Shown here: piece by piece, positions 1 through 7,909 of the stretch
Position numbering within the stretch: the first letter of the stretch is position 1
Layout of the letters: the number at the start of each line of letters is the position of its first letter
DNA from: DASVTR01 sp033855775
Lineage (GTDB): Bacteria > Acidobacteriota > Blastocatellia > Pyrinomonadales > Pyrinomonadaceae
Reading direction: 5' to 3'
NCBI GenBank assembly: GCA_033855775.1
Contig: JAWVFT010000039.1
Location: 12,428 to 76,427 of the forward strand
DNA: 64,000 bases
Position numbers and translations under genes: made by a program
Notes under the pieces: model-generated
Database searches by the model: none
What the model was told of the DNA's origin: nothing
Seen by the model: only the letters and a program-made list of their open reading frames with translations

Positions 1-603
1 CGCGATAATCAAACGCTCTTCGTCGGCCGCCGGATAGCCGATGACAATCTCGAAGAGAAAGCGGTCAAGCTGCGCTTCGGGCAGATGATAGGTTCCCTCC
101 TGCTCAATCGGGTTCTCGGTGGCGAGCACGAAGAATGGACGGTCGAGCGCGTAGCGCACGCCGCCCGCCGTCACCTGTCCTTCCTGCATCGCTTCCAGGA
201 GCGCGGCCTGCGTCTTCGGAGGAGCGCGATTGATTTCGTCCGCGAGCACGATGTTGGCGAAGACGGGGCCGCGTATAAAACGCGTTTCGCGCCTGCCCGT
301 CGCGCGGTCTTCCTCAATCACGTCCGTGCCTGTGATGTCCGAAGGCATCAGGTCGGGCGTAAACTGAATGCGGTTGAAACGCAAGTCGAGCGACTGCGCC
401 AGTGTTTTGACGAGCAGTGTTTTAGCAAGCCCCGGCACGCCGCGCAGCAAGCAGTGGCCGCCGCAGGCGACCGCCAACATCAACTGGCGCACGACCTCGC
501 GCTGGCCGATGATGACCTTCGCAATCTCCGCTTCCAATTCCGCCAGCGATTGCTGCAACCGGTCAACCGTCGCAGCCTTCTCGCTCTCGTTAGTGACCTG
601 CAT
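1..603 (-). CDS. MoxR-family AAA+ ATPase, 3' part cut by window edge
   Basis: The first 201 residues of a MoxR-type AAA+ ATPase are visible and the gene runs off the left edge. Seen: a Walker A loop (GVPGLAKT, about residues 54-61), a Walker B segment (VLADEINRAPPKTQAALLEAM), and the MoxR sensor region (ATENPIEQEGTYHLPEAQLDRF, here split by the family pattern ENPIEQEGT then LPEAQLDRF). MoxR proteins are chaperone-like ATPases that usually act with VWA-domain partners, often next to DUF58 and DUF4159 genes. A DUF4159 gene lies 1.7 kb upstream, which fits. The ATG at 601-603 is preceded in frame by a stop two codons upstream, so the start is firm. It sits 14 bases after the TPR gene and is probably co-transcribed with it and pilT. 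Confidence 0.93.
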   Translation of the reverse strand, partial: MQVTNESEKAATVDRLQQSLAELEAEIAKVIIGQREVVRQLMLAVACGGHCLLRGVPGLAKTLLVKTLAQSLDLRFNRIQFTPDLMPSDITGTDVIEEDRATGRRETRFIRGPVFANIVLADEINRAPPKTQAALLEAMQEGQVTAGGVRYALDRPFFVLATENPIEQEGTYHLPEAQLDRFLFEIVIGYPAADEERLIIA

Positions 604-617
604 GATTCAACGATGCA

Positions 618-965
618 TTAACTCTCACGACAAAACTCCGTGTCCGCTTGCTTCTCTACGCCCGCGAGCAAGCCTTCCATGTGCTGCCGCGCTTTCCAAG
701 CTCCCGTGCGATTCGCGGCTTCGATGCCCGCGCCCCAGGCGGCCCGCGCCTCTTCCGTCTGTCCCTCATTCGAGAGAGCCGTGCCGAGCATCTGGTAAGC
801 GGCGGTGTAGTCCGGGTTGACGCGCAGGACGTTGCGCAAGGCCGTCGCCGCCTCGCTCCATTTTTCAATCTTGACATACTCGCTCGCCAGCCCGTACCAA
901 ATCATCGCGTCGTCCGGCTGCTCGCGGGCCATCGTCTCGAAAATCTCCAAACGTGTTTGCGCCAT
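618..965 (-). CDS. Small TPR-repeat protein
   Basis: A 115-residue protein with two to three TPR-like helical pairs: WYGLASEYVKIEKWSEAATA, then LRVNPDYTAAYQMLGTALSN, then a third pair starting TEEARAAWGAGIEAA. TPR proteins are protein-interaction scaffolds, so no enzymatic role is implied. There is no signal peptide and it is probably cytoplasmic. The ATG follows a purine-rich GGAGGGATGAAGAG stretch. It lies 32 bases after pilT and 14 before the MoxR-like gene, so the three look like one operon. Its partner cannot be told from sequence. Confidence 0.8.
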   Translation of the reverse strand: MAQTRLEIFETMAREQPDDAMIWYGLASEYVKIEKWSEAATALRNVLRVNPDYTAAYQMLGTALSNEGQTEEARAAWGAGIEAANRTGAWKARQHMEGLLAGVEKQADTEFCRES

Positions 966-997
966 CTCTTCATCCCTCCAACTTCGATTGCGGGCGG

Positions 998-2215
998 CTA
1001 TTCAATCATGTCGAGCATCGAGCCGGGTTTGTTTGCGGGCGTTGCCGGAAGCGCTTCGGCGGCGCCGAAATCGGCCAGGCGCAAGAGCAGGTTGTTCTGA
1101 TTCGTCGCGTAGCCCAGGGCTTCCGCCTTGCTGACGACGCGCTGGCGGATTAACTGTTCAATCACGCCGTCGAAGGTTTGCATTCCTTCCTGCTCGCCCT
1201 GCTCCATCGCATCAATCAAGGATTTGCCGTCCGACTCGCCCTTCTCTATGTACTCTTTCGTGCGCGACGTTGACTTGAGAATTTCGATGGCGGCGACGCG
1301 TCCCTTCTGGTCTGCGCGCGGAATCAAACGCTGCGAGACGATGTAGCGAAAGCTCTGCGAGATGCGCGTGCGAATGGCCTGCTCTTCGTTTTTCGGGAAG
1401 ACGCCGATGATGCGGTCTATGGATTTCGAGGCGTCAATCGTGTGCAAAGTCGAGAGCACTAGATGCCCCGTCTCGGCTGCTTCGAGCGCGACTTCAATCG
1501 TTTCGCGGTCGCGCATCTCGCCGACGAGGATGACCTTCGGAGCTTGGCGCAAGGCGGCGCGCAGGGCGAGCGCGAAGTCCGGCGTGTCGGAATGAAGCTC
1601 GCGCTGGTGAACCGTCGAATTTTTATGGACGTGCAGAAATTCAATCGGGTCTTCGATGGTCACGATGTGGTAATACTTCGTCTCGTTAACCAGGTCGATA
1701 ATGGCGGCGAGCGTGGAGCTTTTGCCGGAGCCGGTCGGGCCTGTCACCAGCACGATGCCGTTCTTCAACTCGGCGATGTTTTTCAGTTGAGCGGGCAAGC
1801 TCAGTTCGTCAAAGCCGGGAACGCGCGGCGGGATGACGCGCATCACGATGGCGTGCGTGCCGCGCTGCATGAAGATGTTGACGCGAAAGCGCGAGAGGCC
1901 GGGGACGCTGTAGGAGAGGTCTGCCGAGCCGAGCTTTTCGAGATTCTGCGCCGCTTGCTGATGCTGGCCGAGGATGAGCTTGGCGATGCCCGCGGTGTGC
2001 GCGGGCAGCAGCTTTTCGAGGCCCGGAATCGGCACGCCCTGCAACTTGCCGACCAACTCTATCTGCGGCGGGCGGCCCGGCGAAAAAATCAAATCGCTCA
2101 CCCTGTCCGAGACGCCGAGCATTTGCTGTAGGACGTTGACGAAGTTGAGCGGCGACGCAGTTGCGGGCGTCGCCGCAGGAGGTGTAGTTGTCGGTGGCTG
2201 AGGAGATGTAGTCAT
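998..2215 (-). CDS. pilT: Type IV pilus retraction ATPase, PilT/PilU family
   Basis: A 405-residue GspE/PilT-type secretion ATPase. Seen: Pro/Thr-rich N-terminus (residues 1-22), Walker A GPTGSGKSS (159-167), Asp box VTIEDPIEF, Walker B-like ILVGEMRDRETIEVALEAAE, and His box LSTLHTIDASKSIDRI. PilT-family ATPases sit at the inner-membrane base of type IV pili and drive pilin disassembly. The PilT hallmark AIRNLIRE is replaced by a diverged QAIRTRISQSFR, so a PilU- or PilT2-type paralogue is possible. No clear ribosome-binding site precedes the ATG. Upstream is a block of heptamer-like repeats. The gene appears to head an operon with the TPR and MoxR-like genes. Confidence 0.88.
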   Translation of the reverse strand: MTTSPQPPTTTPPAATPATASPLNFVNVLQQMLGVSDRVSDLIFSPGRPPQIELVGKLQGVPIPGLEKLLPAHTAGIAKLILGQHQQAAQNLEKLGSADLSYSVPGLSRFRVNIFMQRGTHAIVMRVIPPRVPGFDELSLPAQLKNIAELKNGIVLVTGPTGSGKSSTLAAIIDLVNETKYYHIVTIEDPIEFLHVHKNSTVHQRELHSDTPDFALALRAALRQAPKVILVGEMRDRETIEVALEAAETGHLVLSTLHTIDASKSIDRIIGVFPKNEEQAIRTRISQSFRYIVSQRLIPRADQKGRVAAIEILKSTSRTKEYIEKGESDGKSLIDAMEQGEQEGMQTFDGVIEQLIRQRVVSKAEALGYATNQNNLLLRLADFGAAEALPATPANKPGSMLDMIE

Positions 2216-2220
2216 AAATT

Positions 2221-2324
2221 CAGTGACAAGTGACGAGTGACGAGTGACGAGTTAAGACAAGAAGCCAGTTGGTTAAAGAGAGCCGCTGGTTTTAACTTGT
2301 CACTCGTCACTCGTCACTTGTCAA
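2221..2324. repeat. Heptamer-type repeat block, TGACGAG family
   Basis: Between pilT and the DUF4159 gene the DNA is built from near-7-bp units. On one side they read GTGACAAGTGACGAGTGACG and on the other the complement, TTGTCACTCGTCACTCGTC. The two halves can fold into a long imperfect hairpin. The same family recurs at about 51388-51548 and 62128-62232. It resembles the short tandemly repeated sequences known from cyanobacteria. No coding function is evident. Confidence 0.75.
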
Positions 2325-2328
2325 TGCT

Positions 2329-3102
2329 TTAATGTGTCAAAGCGTAGACGATGATGTTGACGCCGAAGCGTGTGTTGTCCTTGGTGGCGAAGCGCTTGTT
2401 CGTCCAGTCGTAGTTCCACTCGCAGCCGTAGTCTTTGTTGGAATAGAGGACGCTGATGCGCCCGTCGATTTCGATGGCCTTGAGATAGTCGTGAACGATG
2501 TCGTCGCCCCAACCGTTCAATTCGTGTGAAGTGGCGGGCGGGCCGTCCGTAAACTTGAAGAAGGAGCGATAGAGCGGATGCTCTTTCGGGAGTTTGCGCA
2601 AGACTTCTTCGGGGCGGTCGAGGACGGTCTTGATTTCGCTTTCGAAGGTCTTGGCGAAGGTTCCGTCAACGTCGTGGTTGCAATCGTCAACGAACATGAA
2701 GCCGCCGTTTCTGAGATAGCTGCGCAGGTTGGCGCGCTCCGAGGCGTTGAAGCGGACGAGTTTGTTGCCTGTCAGATAGACGAAAGGATAATCGCCCAAC
2801 TGCTCCGAGTGCATGTCAACGACGCGCTCGTTCGGGTCAACGCGAATCGAGGTGTATTCGACGAGCGAGTTTAAGAGATTGGTGGGCATCTTGGGGTCTG
2901 CGTCCCAGTTGCCGGACGAGTAGCGCAGTCGCGCGAAGGTGAAACCGCTGACGGCGCTCAAGGGCCGCCGGGCAGCGGGGCTTGGGTTTGCGCCTAAGCC
3001 TGTGGCGGCGGCGACGATGCCGCGTTCGAGCGACGAGGCGGCGACGACGCTGGCCGCAGTCGCGGCGACGAGCGAATTGCTCACGAATTTACGGCGATTC
3101 AT
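2329..3102 (-). CDS. DUF4159 domain protein with Tat-like signal
   Basis: A 257-residue exported protein of the DUF4159 family. The N-terminus MNRRKFVSNSLVAATAASVV has a twin-arginine and a hydrophobic stretch, so Tat export is likely. The domain spans about residues 52-255. Recognisable family segments are FTFARLRYSSGNWDADP, YPFVYLTGNKLVRF, LRSYLRNGGFMFVDDC and RFGVNIIVYALTH. DUF4159 has a glutamine-amidotransferase-like fold. Its function is not established, but it often travels with MoxR and DUF58 genes, as here. The stop falls at the edge of the repeat block that separates it from pilT. Confidence 0.85.
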   Translation of the reverse strand: MNRRKFVSNSLVAATAASVVAASSLERGIVAAATGLGANPSPAARRPLSAVSGFTFARLRYSSGNWDADPKMPTNLLNSLVEYTSIRVDPNERVVDMHSEQLGDYPFVYLTGNKLVRFNASERANLRSYLRNGGFMFVDDCNHDVDGTFAKTFESEIKTVLDRPEEVLRKLPKEHPLYRSFFKFTDGPPATSHELNGWGDDIVHDYLKAIEIDGRISVLYSNKDYGCEWNYDWTNKRFATKDNTRFGVNIIVYALTH

Positions 3103-3313
3103 GGTTAACCTCCAGTTTCGAGCTTATCCGTCAAACGAGTCTTGAAAGTTTCACGTCGCGTTCGTGACTAAAAATAAATGTTTAGCACGAACAACTGAGA
3201 CATTAAGGGCGTACATCAAAATAACGCAAGACCAAACGGGACACGCTCGGCGACCCGGCGGCGGGCCAACCGAACCTCCCGAACCTTGACGAAAGAGAGG
3301 CGCTAGGAAAGAC

Positions 3314-3571
3314 ATGGCAACTTACAGAGATCCTGTGCGATGCTTTGCTCCGATTGAAGTCGTTGAGCGCCTGCTGGAAATTCGTGCCGATGCGGGTTTC
3401 TCTCCCGTAGTTTATCTCGTCTCGCCCGATGATTTGGCGGCGTGCCTGGATGCATACGGATTCGATGTTTACAATTTTTCGGACTCCGAAGCGGCTTTCC
3501 ACTTCGGAGATTACCGCGCGCCCCTCGCTCCCGGCGGCGACCGCGCGCACAGTTCTTTAACCACGCACTAA
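3314..3571 (+). CDS. Small hypothetical protein
   Basis: An 85-residue reading frame (begins MATYRDPVRCFAPIEV), with an AGGAAAG-type ribosome-binding site seven bases before the ATG. Codon choice resembles the neighbours. I recognise no family. It lies alone between the leftward DUF4159 gene and the leftward phosphatase gene, and ends just before a strong hairpin at 3592-3633. A leftward frame overlaps much of it (3203-3550) but has a less protein-like composition. Confidence 0.4.
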   Translation: MATYRDPVRCFAPIEVVERLLEIRADAGFSPVVYLVSPDDLAACLDAYGFDVYNFSDSEAAFHFGDYRAPLAPGGDRAHSSLTTH

Positions 3572-3591
3572 CAAACAAGTCCTGAGTTTTG

Positions 3592-3633
3592 GAGAGTCCG
3601 TAGAGTCTGCAAGTTTTTTTAGACTCTACGGAC
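3592..3633. terminator. Perfect 15-bp hairpin between convergent genes
   Basis: GAGTCCGTAGAGTCT at 3592-3606 pairs exactly with its complement at 3619-3633 across a T-rich 12-base loop, and further GACTCT-type units follow to about 3715. It lies between convergent genes and could terminate in both directions. It belongs to the same style of heptamer-like repeat seen at other unit ends. Confidence 0.6.
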
Positions 3634-3710
3634 TCTTTAAACTTTTAGAACGCTCCAGACCCGACCGAGACTCTCTAAACTCCCCGGACTCTACAGATTC
3701 TCTGGACTCT

Positions 3711-5015
3711 TCAAAGGGCCTTGATAATGAAAAAGGTCATGTCGTCGCTCGCCCCGCGCCCGCCCGTCCATTCCAGCACGTCGCGTTGAATAAAAGTTAT
3801 CAAATCGTTGGCGGAGAGATGCCGCCCGCTGCGCACGGTTTCCTCAAGGCGCGGTCGCCCGTACTCTTCGCCCTGCTCGCTCATCGCTTCCGTCACGCCG
3901 TCCGTATACAAGACCAACGTTTGCCCCGGCTCGATTGATTGATAATACTCGTAGTAGCGCGTGTCTTTGAACATGCCGAGCGGGATGCCGCCGCGCTCTA
4001 TGAAGCGGGCCGCGCCGTCCTTGTCCATCAGGAGCGGCGGGTTATGCCCGGCGTTGGTGTAGGCCAGCGTCCGGTTCGAGGCGTCGAGCACGCCGTAAAA
4101 GGCGGTCACAAATTGATTGCGCTCGATGGATTCCCAGAGCAGATAGTTGACCTTCGCCATCGAGATGTGCGGGGCGTAGCCGATGTGTATGTTCGCGCGC
4201 AGAGAGGCTCGCAGGAAAGCCATCAAGAGAGCCGCCGGAACGCCCTTGCCGGAAACGTCCGCGATGACGAGGCCAATCTGGTCTTCGTAGATGCTGACCC
4301 AATCGTAGTAATCGCCCGAAACTTCTTCGGTCGAAAAGTTGTAGGCGCAGATGTCGAAGCCTGCGAGTTGCGGGTCGGCTGCCGGGAGCAGTTCGAGTTG
4401 CACTTGTCGAGCGACTTCGAGTTGGCCTTCGATGCGCTTCTTCTCAATCAACTGCTCGTGCAGCATCACCTTCTCGATGATGATGGCGACCTGCGAAGCG
4501 AGCAGCAGCAAGACCTGCAAATCATCCGGCGTGTAAGCGTTCAGCTTGTCGCTTTCGAGGTCGAAGACGCCAATCACTTCTTCGTTGGAGATAATCGGCG
4601 CGACCATCTCGGAGCGCGTCTCTCCGCGCGCGTTGACGTAGCGCGGGTCTGTGCGCACGTCCGGCGAGATAACGGGGTCGCCCGTCAGCGCGACGTTGCC
4701 GATAATTCCCTCGCCCATCTTCAAACGCAACTCGCGCAACTCTTCGATGTCGTAGCCGCGCACGGCCTCCGTGTGAAAGACGCAAGCCTGCCCCGGCGTC
4801 TTGTGCGTCGTCGTCGGCATCGCGTCGCTCAGGATGAAGATGCCCGCCGCGTCGTAAGGAATCAGGGAGCCGAGCGTGTCCATCACCAGATTGAGGACTT
4901 CCTGCAAGTCGAGCGAGCGGCTGATTTTCTTGGTGATGTCCAGAAGCAGGCGCAGCTTGTCCGTCACGCTGAGATGCGCCGCCGGAACAACTGCTGCTGT
5001 CAAATGCTCGGCCAT
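3711..5015 (-). CDS. GAF-domain PP2C/SpoIIE-type serine phosphatase
   Basis: A 434-residue protein with an N-terminal GAF sensor domain (about 20-190; includes DSLIPYDAAGIFIL-like and GVFDLESDKLNAYTPDD segments). A short helical linker (about 190-215) leads into a C-terminal RsbU/SpoIIE-type PPM phosphatase (about 215-434). Phosphatase motifs seen: SGDYYDWVSI, VIADVSGKGVPAALLMAFLR, YTNAGHNPPLL and LVLYTDGVTEA. Such proteins dephosphorylate anti-anti-sigma (STAS) proteins in partner-switching stress responses. A STAS protein is encoded at 21997-22341, but a link is only a possibility. No membrane segment. The start has no strong ribosome-binding site. Confidence 0.9.
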   Translation of the reverse strand: MAEHLTAAVVPAAHLSVTDKLRLLLDITKKISRSLDLQEVLNLVMDTLGSLIPYDAAGIFILSDAMPTTTHKTPGQACVFHTEAVRGYDIEELRELRLKMGEGIIGNVALTGDPVISPDVRTDPRYVNARGETRSEMVAPIISNEEVIGVFDLESDKLNAYTPDDLQVLLLLASQVAIIIEKVMLHEQLIEKKRIEGQLEVARQVQLELLPAADPQLAGFDICAYNFSTEEVSGDYYDWVSIYEDQIGLVIADVSGKGVPAALLMAFLRASLRANIHIGYAPHISMAKVNYLLWESIERNQFVTAFYGVLDASNRTLAYTNAGHNPPLLMDKDGAARFIERGGIPLGMFKDTRYYEYYQSIEPGQTLVLYTDGVTEAMSEQGEEYGRPRLEETVRSGRHLSANDLITFIQRDVLEWTGGRGASDDMTFFIIKAL

Positions 5016-5144
5016 GTTAGTCAGGATGTTCGACTCGAATCTTTCTCTCTCGCGGCGCAGCCAGCGCCAGCCGCAACCAATTAACTGCTGATTATAACCC
5101 GCGCGCCGCTAAACGATGAAGGATAAACCATGCGACGAAAGATG

Positions 5145-5176
5145 AGCGAGGCGATAGCAAGGATGAGAGCCTCGCT
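5145..5176 (-). terminator. Hairpin after the primase-like gene
   Basis: AGCGAGGC at 5145-5152 pairs with GCCTCGCT at 5169-5176. It lies in a 219-base gap between the primase-like gene and the phosphatase, in a stretch of repeated GATGAAAG/CATCTTTC-like units. It may end the leftward transcript of the 5.2-8.3 kb module. There is no clean T-run. Confidence 0.35.
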
Positions 5177-5234
5177 TTCAGCGGCTCGCCCTTCTTTCCG
5201 ATAGCTCCGGTTTTCATCTTGCATCGCTCATCTT

Positions 5235-6377
5235 TCATCGTTGCGCGTTCAAGGCTTCGTCCAGCGCCGCTTCGGTCAGCAGCGCTAGTTCGAGCGCGGC
5301 GGAGGGATGATGGCGAAAGAAGTCGTTGACATCCGAAGGGAGTTTGAGTTGCGCGAGGCTGACGCCGCGCGCGGCGAACAGTTCGCGGTAGCGCGTGGCG
5401 GCGCGCTCGCCCGCCGTGTCCGCATCGAGCGCGGCGACCACTCGAAAGCGCGCGAGCGGCGCGAGCCATTCCTCCTTGAAGCCGCCCGCCCCGACGAGGC
5501 CGACCGCCGCGAAGCCATGCGCCGAAAGCGTCAGCGTGTCCGTGAATCCTTCGACGAGATAGACAACAGAGTCGCTCGTCAAATTCTCAAGCGCGTCCAA
5601 GTTATAGAGCGAAGGCACGCCGCCGCGCATGTTGTGCCAGCGCGAAGCGACGCCGGAGGCCGTGGCGCGAGCCTGCAAGTAGACGGCGCGGCCCTCTTGA
5701 TAAAAGGGAAAGAGCAGGCGGTGATGATAAAAGGTGAGATGCGCCTGAGCGTTGAAGAGGCCGCTCTGCTGCAACTCTTCGAGCGCGAAGTTTTCCCGCA
5801 TGCGGCGCATCACGCGACGATAAGCGCGGCGCGGAAAGTAGGCCACTCCGGCGCGAATCATCGTCCCCGCGTCAATGCCGCGCCGCGCCAAATAATTGAC
5901 GCCTTCAGTCTGCTCTTCGCCGCGACAGATGTTTAGAAACTGCTCGCAGACTTTGCTCAAACGCTCCGCCGGCAGAGGCTCGGAGACTTCCTGCTCCGGC
6001 GCGTCCGTATCGGGCGCGGAGCGCGTGGCAAGCGAAGCAGGCGCGCGGCTGCGACTGCCGACGCCAAGGTCGCGCGCCATCTGCCTGACGGCCTGACCAA
6101 ACGAAAGGCCGTGCATCAGTTCATAAAAACGGATAGCGTCGCCTCCTTCATCGCGCGAGAAGCAATGAAAGAGTCCGCGCCGCAGGTCAACGGAGAGACT
6201 GGGGTTGCCCTTGCCGCTGTGCGCGTGCGCGGGAATCGGGCAGTGTGTGTGAAGCTGCGCGCCGCTGGCCCGTCCTTCCTGACAGTAACGATTGTAGAAG
6301 GCGCGATAGTCAACGCGCGCCTTGACCTCTTCGCACAACTCGCGCAAGCCCACGCTCGTCCGGCCACGTTGCTCCAT
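5235..6377 (-). CDS. DnaG-like primase/TOPRIM protein with CHC2-type finger
   Basis: A 380-residue protein with an N-terminal CHC2-like zinc finger (about 44-95; C46, H51, C72). A central helical region follows, then a TOPRIM fold (about 270-350) with LVEGFTDTLTL and ALDADTAGE supplying the acidic residues. It lacks the C-terminal DnaB-binding domain of chromosomal DnaG, and the fourth zinc ligand is not visible (CFSRDEGGD instead of CFGCG...GD). That form is typical of plasmid, phage and accessory primases. A longer frame reaches 6461, but those 28 codons lie in heptamer-like repeat DNA (CGACTTTCCGCCTTTTG). I therefore place the start at 6377, where the protein-like sequence begins. It lies downstream of the ImmA/IrrE-like gene on the same strand. 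Confidence 0.82.
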   Translation of the reverse strand: MEQRGRTSVGLRELCEEVKARVDYRAFYNRYCQEGRASGAQLHTHCPIPAHAHSGKGNPSLSVDLRRGLFHCFSRDEGGDAIRFYELMHGLSFGQAVRQMARDLGVGSRSRAPASLATRSAPDTDAPEQEVSEPLPAERLSKVCEQFLNICRGEEQTEGVNYLARRGIDAGTMIRAGVAYFPRRAYRRVMRRMRENFALEELQQSGLFNAQAHLTFYHHRLLFPFYQEGRAVYLQARATASGVASRWHNMRGGVPSLYNLDALENLTSDSVVYLVEGFTDTLTLSAHGFAAVGLVGAGGFKEEWLAPLARFRVVAALDADTAGERAATRYRELFAARGVSLAQLKLPSDVNDFFRHHPSAALELALLTEAALDEALNAQR

Positions 6378-6509
6378 AAGACAAAAGGCGGAAAGTCGAA
6401 AAGGTAGAAGTCGGAAGAAGCCGCAAGGCGACAACGAAGGACGCGCGCCTCTATCTGTCAAACTGTCAAAGCGATTTCCGCGCGGCTGTCGCCCGTTCGC
6501 TTTTGTCTT

Positions 6510-7169
6510 TTACGTGCGCGTCACGCGTCCGTTTCCGGCAAACTGCTCGCGCCTGAAGCGCATTTCGTCCGGGTGTCGCTTTTTGTATTCGGCCCACAAG
6601 CGCGAAACCTTGATGCGGTATTCAATCAACTCGCGGCTGACGTTGAAGCGCTGCGCGATGTCTCTGGAAGTCATGCCACGCAAAACGAAGCGGCGCAACG
6701 ACGTGTACGGCACAAGCGCGGCAGCCCCGACGGCGTAAGCAGCCTCTTCATCATCGTCGTTATAATCGCGCGAAGCGGTCTTGCCGTTTTTATCCTCGGC
6801 GACGATGTGCAGGCGATTGGCCTTGTGGCCCAGAAAGACGTGGCAGACCTCTTCCATCAAGGTCGCGTTGTTGCGCTGCGCCCCATGTCGCGGATTGAGT
6901 ATGACGAGCCGCCAACCGTTCGGCAGCGGTCGCGCCGTAGTTCCGCCAGACCATGCGTTCGAGCCTGTGCCGAGCAGATGCCCCCGCGCCTCCTCCGAGA
7001 GTCCCTTAATCTTCTCGAAGTCTATCACCAACAGCTTCGCGTAATCGGCCAACGCAAACGGGTCTAACGGCTCGTCGTCGCGCCTCAAGCCCGCAAACTC
7101 CCGCAGGCCCTGAGCGCGCAACTCGTACTGGCGTCCCTTAAACGTCGGCGGATAAAGAGGCTCGTCCAC
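6510..7169 (-). CDS. ImmA/IrrE-like (COG2856) protein with altered HExxH
   Basis: A 219-residue protein of the ImmA/IrrE metallopeptidase family. The active-site helix reads LMEEVCHVFLGH where the family has HExxHxxxGH, so the first metal-binding His is Glu. The later acidic ligand region is present (DDEEAAYAVGAAALVPY). A C-terminal HTH-like segment, MTSRDIAQRFNVSRELIEYR, is also family-typical. ImmA cleaves an XRE repressor in ICEBs1, and IrrE/PprI cleaves DdrO in Deinococcus after DNA damage. An XRE repressor gene sits 740 bases upstream on the same strand. Whether this variant is catalytic is unclear. Confidence 0.82.
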   Translation of the reverse strand: MDEPLYPPTFKGRQYELRAQGLREFAGLRRDDEPLDPFALADYAKLLVIDFEKIKGLSEEARGHLLGTGSNAWSGGTTARPLPNGWRLVILNPRHGAQRNNATLMEEVCHVFLGHKANRLHIVAEDKNGKTASRDYNDDDEEAAYAVGAAALVPYTSLRRFVLRGMTSRDIAQRFNVSRELIEYRIKVSRLWAEYKKRHPDEMRFRREQFAGNGRVTRT

Positions 7170-7189
7170 GAAATGAATTATACCTTGTC

Positions 7190-7501
7190 TTAAATGGAAT
7201 CAAGGAAGCCATCAAAGATATTTTCTATATCTCGTGAGCTATGCAACACTCGCAGAATCTCAACCACGTCATCAAACGGCTGATAGAAGATATAATAATC
7301 CTTGACCACGAAACTTCGGAGATTAATCAATAATCTATCTTCACCACGCCCCATGTGTGGATGGTCACGCAGCAGAGCGAACTTGCCGGTTAGCTCTTTA
7401 ATGAGCTTGCTCGCCGCTTCCGCGTTATGCTCAGCGACGTACGCCCAAATCTTTCGCAAGTCTTCTTCGGCAGCAGCGGCGACCTTAACAGTGCGCATCA
7501 C
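7190..7501 (-). CDS. parE: RelE/ParE-family toxin
   Basis: A 103-residue ParE/RelE-superfamily protein. It begins RTVKVAAAAEEDLRKIWAYV, with the conserved LLRDHPHMGRG turn and a C-terminal YIFYQPFDDVVEILRVLHSSRD strand pair (key part: VEILRVLHSSRD). ParE toxins poison DNA gyrase. Here the target is inferred from family only. Its ATG overlaps the stop of the antitoxin gene by 4 bases (ATGA), which is the usual coupled order of antitoxin first. Confidence 0.9.
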   Translation of the reverse strand: MMRTVKVAAAAEEDLRKIWAYVAEHNAEAASKLIKELTGKFALLRDHPHMGRGEDRLLINLRSFVVKDYYIFYQPFDDVVEILRVLHSSRDIENIFDGFLDSI

Positions 7502-7776
7502 GGCTTCCCTGAAGCATTCTGTTTTTCCAGCCCTTGCTTAATAATCTCGTCGGAGAAGGCTTCAAGTTCAGCATCAGTTCCGCAGGCCCTAAATCGTCCT
7601 TGCTCGATGTCCTCAACGCCGCACATGATTTCCCTGCGTAGGGCAGCCATTCCTTTCTCTTGCGCTTCCAGCAAGCGCAAGCTGGCGATGATGACCTCAT
7701 CGGCAGATTTATACGCCCCGCTTTTGACCTTCTCATTTATCAATTCTTCAAGCTCGTCAGTCAGCGTAATAGCCAT
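7498..7776 (-). CDS. parD: ParD-like antitoxin (RHH DNA-binding)
   Basis: A 92-residue antitoxin. The N-terminal ribbon-helix-helix reads MAITLTDELEELINEKVKSG, followed by YKSADEVIIASLRLLEAQE. The C-terminal tail is charged and would wrap the toxin. The start at 7776 is chosen because GAGGTG lies six bases upstream. A longer frame to 7842 has no such signal. ParD proteins bind ParE and repress their own operon. It overlaps parE by 4 bases and follows a terminator at 7841-7877, so the pair probably has its own promoter in the short gap. Confidence 0.9.
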   Translation of the reverse strand: MAITLTDELEELINEKVKSGAYKSADEVIIASLRLLEAQEKGMAALRREIMCGVEDIEQGRFRACGTDAELEAFSDEIIKQGLEKQNASGKP

Positions 7777-7840
7777 TGTTTCACCTCGCTGATAATGATG
7801 CCTTCTCCAGCCGCAAGATTCAAGGTTGCCGCTCAACAGC

Positions 7841-7877
7841 AAAACAGGCGCTCAACCCACGATGAGCCGAGCGCCTG
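7841..7877 (-). terminator. Rho-independent terminator after the XRE gene
   Basis: CAGGCGCTC at 7845-7853 pairs with GAGCGCCTG at 7869-7877. Read leftward it is followed by TTTTG. It lies 33 bases past the XRE repressor stop and before parD, so it separates repressor and toxin-antitoxin transcripts. Confidence 0.75.
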
Positions 7878-7909
7878 ATTGACTTGAGAAAACTTGAAAC
7901 TGTCTTCGC

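Noticed and set aside
3203..3550. Leftward 115-residue frame opposite the small hypothetical gene
   Set aside because: Weaker start and less protein-like composition than the rightward frame.
5092..5469. Leftward 125-residue frame overlapping the primase 3' end
   Set aside because: It is out of frame with the TOPRIM domain and Arg/Ala-rich, a shadow.
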